A DNA stretch of 64,000 nt. Source: Methylobacterium oxalidis (lineage in GTDB: Bacteria > Pseudomonadota > Alphaproteobacteria > Rhizobiales > Beijerinckiaceae). Location of the stretch: the NCBI RefSeq assembly GCF_007992195.1, contig NZ_BJZU01000073.1, positions 1 to 64,000 on the forward strand. Direction: 5' to 3'. Position numbers and translations under genes: made by a program. The notes beneath the pieces were generated by a model. It was not told where the DNA came from and did not search any database. It saw only the letters and a program-made list of their open reading frames with translations. This document shows positions 63,856 to 64,000 of this stretch, piece after piece. Numbering within the stretch: position 1 is the first letter of the stretch; every line of letters begins with the position of its first letter.

Positions 63856-64000
63856 ATGCCCTACACGCTTCACCGCCTCGCAGCCGGCAGCTACGACCTT
63901 CTGCTCGACGGTGCCCTCATCGGAAGTGTAGTTCGCGAGACATCCTGCGATCACGCGACAGGGTGGTGGGCCGAGTTGCTGGAAGACCTTCCGCGAGCGC
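63856..64000 (+). CDS. Hypothetical protein, 3' partial
   Basis: Frame from ATG 63856 that runs off the window. Begins PYTLHRLAAGSYDLLLDGALIGSV, with a short beta-hairpin pattern and an LEDLPRA segment at the end. I recognise it only as a small hypothetical protein common in this group. Confidence 0.5.
   Translation, partial: MPYTLHRLAAGSYDLLLDGALIGSVVRETSCDHATGWWAELLEDLPRA

Overview
The window is high-GC DNA from an alphaproteobacterium, most likely a Methylobacterium-type rhizobial relative. The supporting signs are an EcfG/NepR-type general stress sigma factor with matching promoters, MucR-family regulators, DUF6894, DUF1236 and DUF2336 proteins, and many small secreted PRC-barrel or hypothetical proteins. 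The genus is inferred from family content; no rRNA or marker gene is present.

Bases 1-20,660 are the late half of a siphovirus-type prophage, all on the + strand and tightly overlapping. The order is a collagen-like protein (cut by the window edge), head-tail connector and neck proteins, tail terminator, tail tube, a G/GT chaperone pair with a canonical -1 slippery heptamer, tape measure, lambda M-L-K-I-like tail-tip proteins, a 1785-residue J-like host-specificity protein, four tip/fibre accessory proteins, then a GH108 endolysin, a holin and small membrane proteins. No integrase or attachment site is visible.

Bases 20,700-37,450 are a stress and envelope region: a sigma factor that looks like a NepR-EcfG fusion, a DUF1236 secreted protein, a phospholipase-D family enzyme, PRC-barrel proteins, a run of small exported proteins, a two-component pair, a Crp/Fnr regulator, an AI-2E family permease and two DUF1622-type membrane proteins. 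GGAAC-N16/17-CGTT promoters lie upstream of three exported-protein genes (22334-22359, 29262-29286, 45767-45791), and a near match precedes the sigma gene. This suggests a local general-stress regulon.

Bases 37,345-62,040 are a mosaic of accessory genes bounded by two decayed tyrosine-recombinase fragments. It holds a complete IS3-family element with inverted repeats and a 3-bp target duplication, a TetR gene and a MucR gene that share a palindrome at the same distance from each start codon, a second MucR copy with a 133-bp identical 3' segment, four copies of a small helical protein family, two DUF6894 proteins, a serralysin-like protease, an HNH nuclease plus scrambled remnants, a chemoreceptor, a fasciclin protein, a tandem HD-GYP protein, an ECF sigma/anti-sigma pair and a large RTX repeat protein. 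The end of the window carries DUF983, RlpA and small hypothetical genes.

Overall, the prophage module makes and releases tailed particles, and the rest looks like a paralogue-rich region for surface, stress and signalling adaptation, with signs of past integration and recombination.
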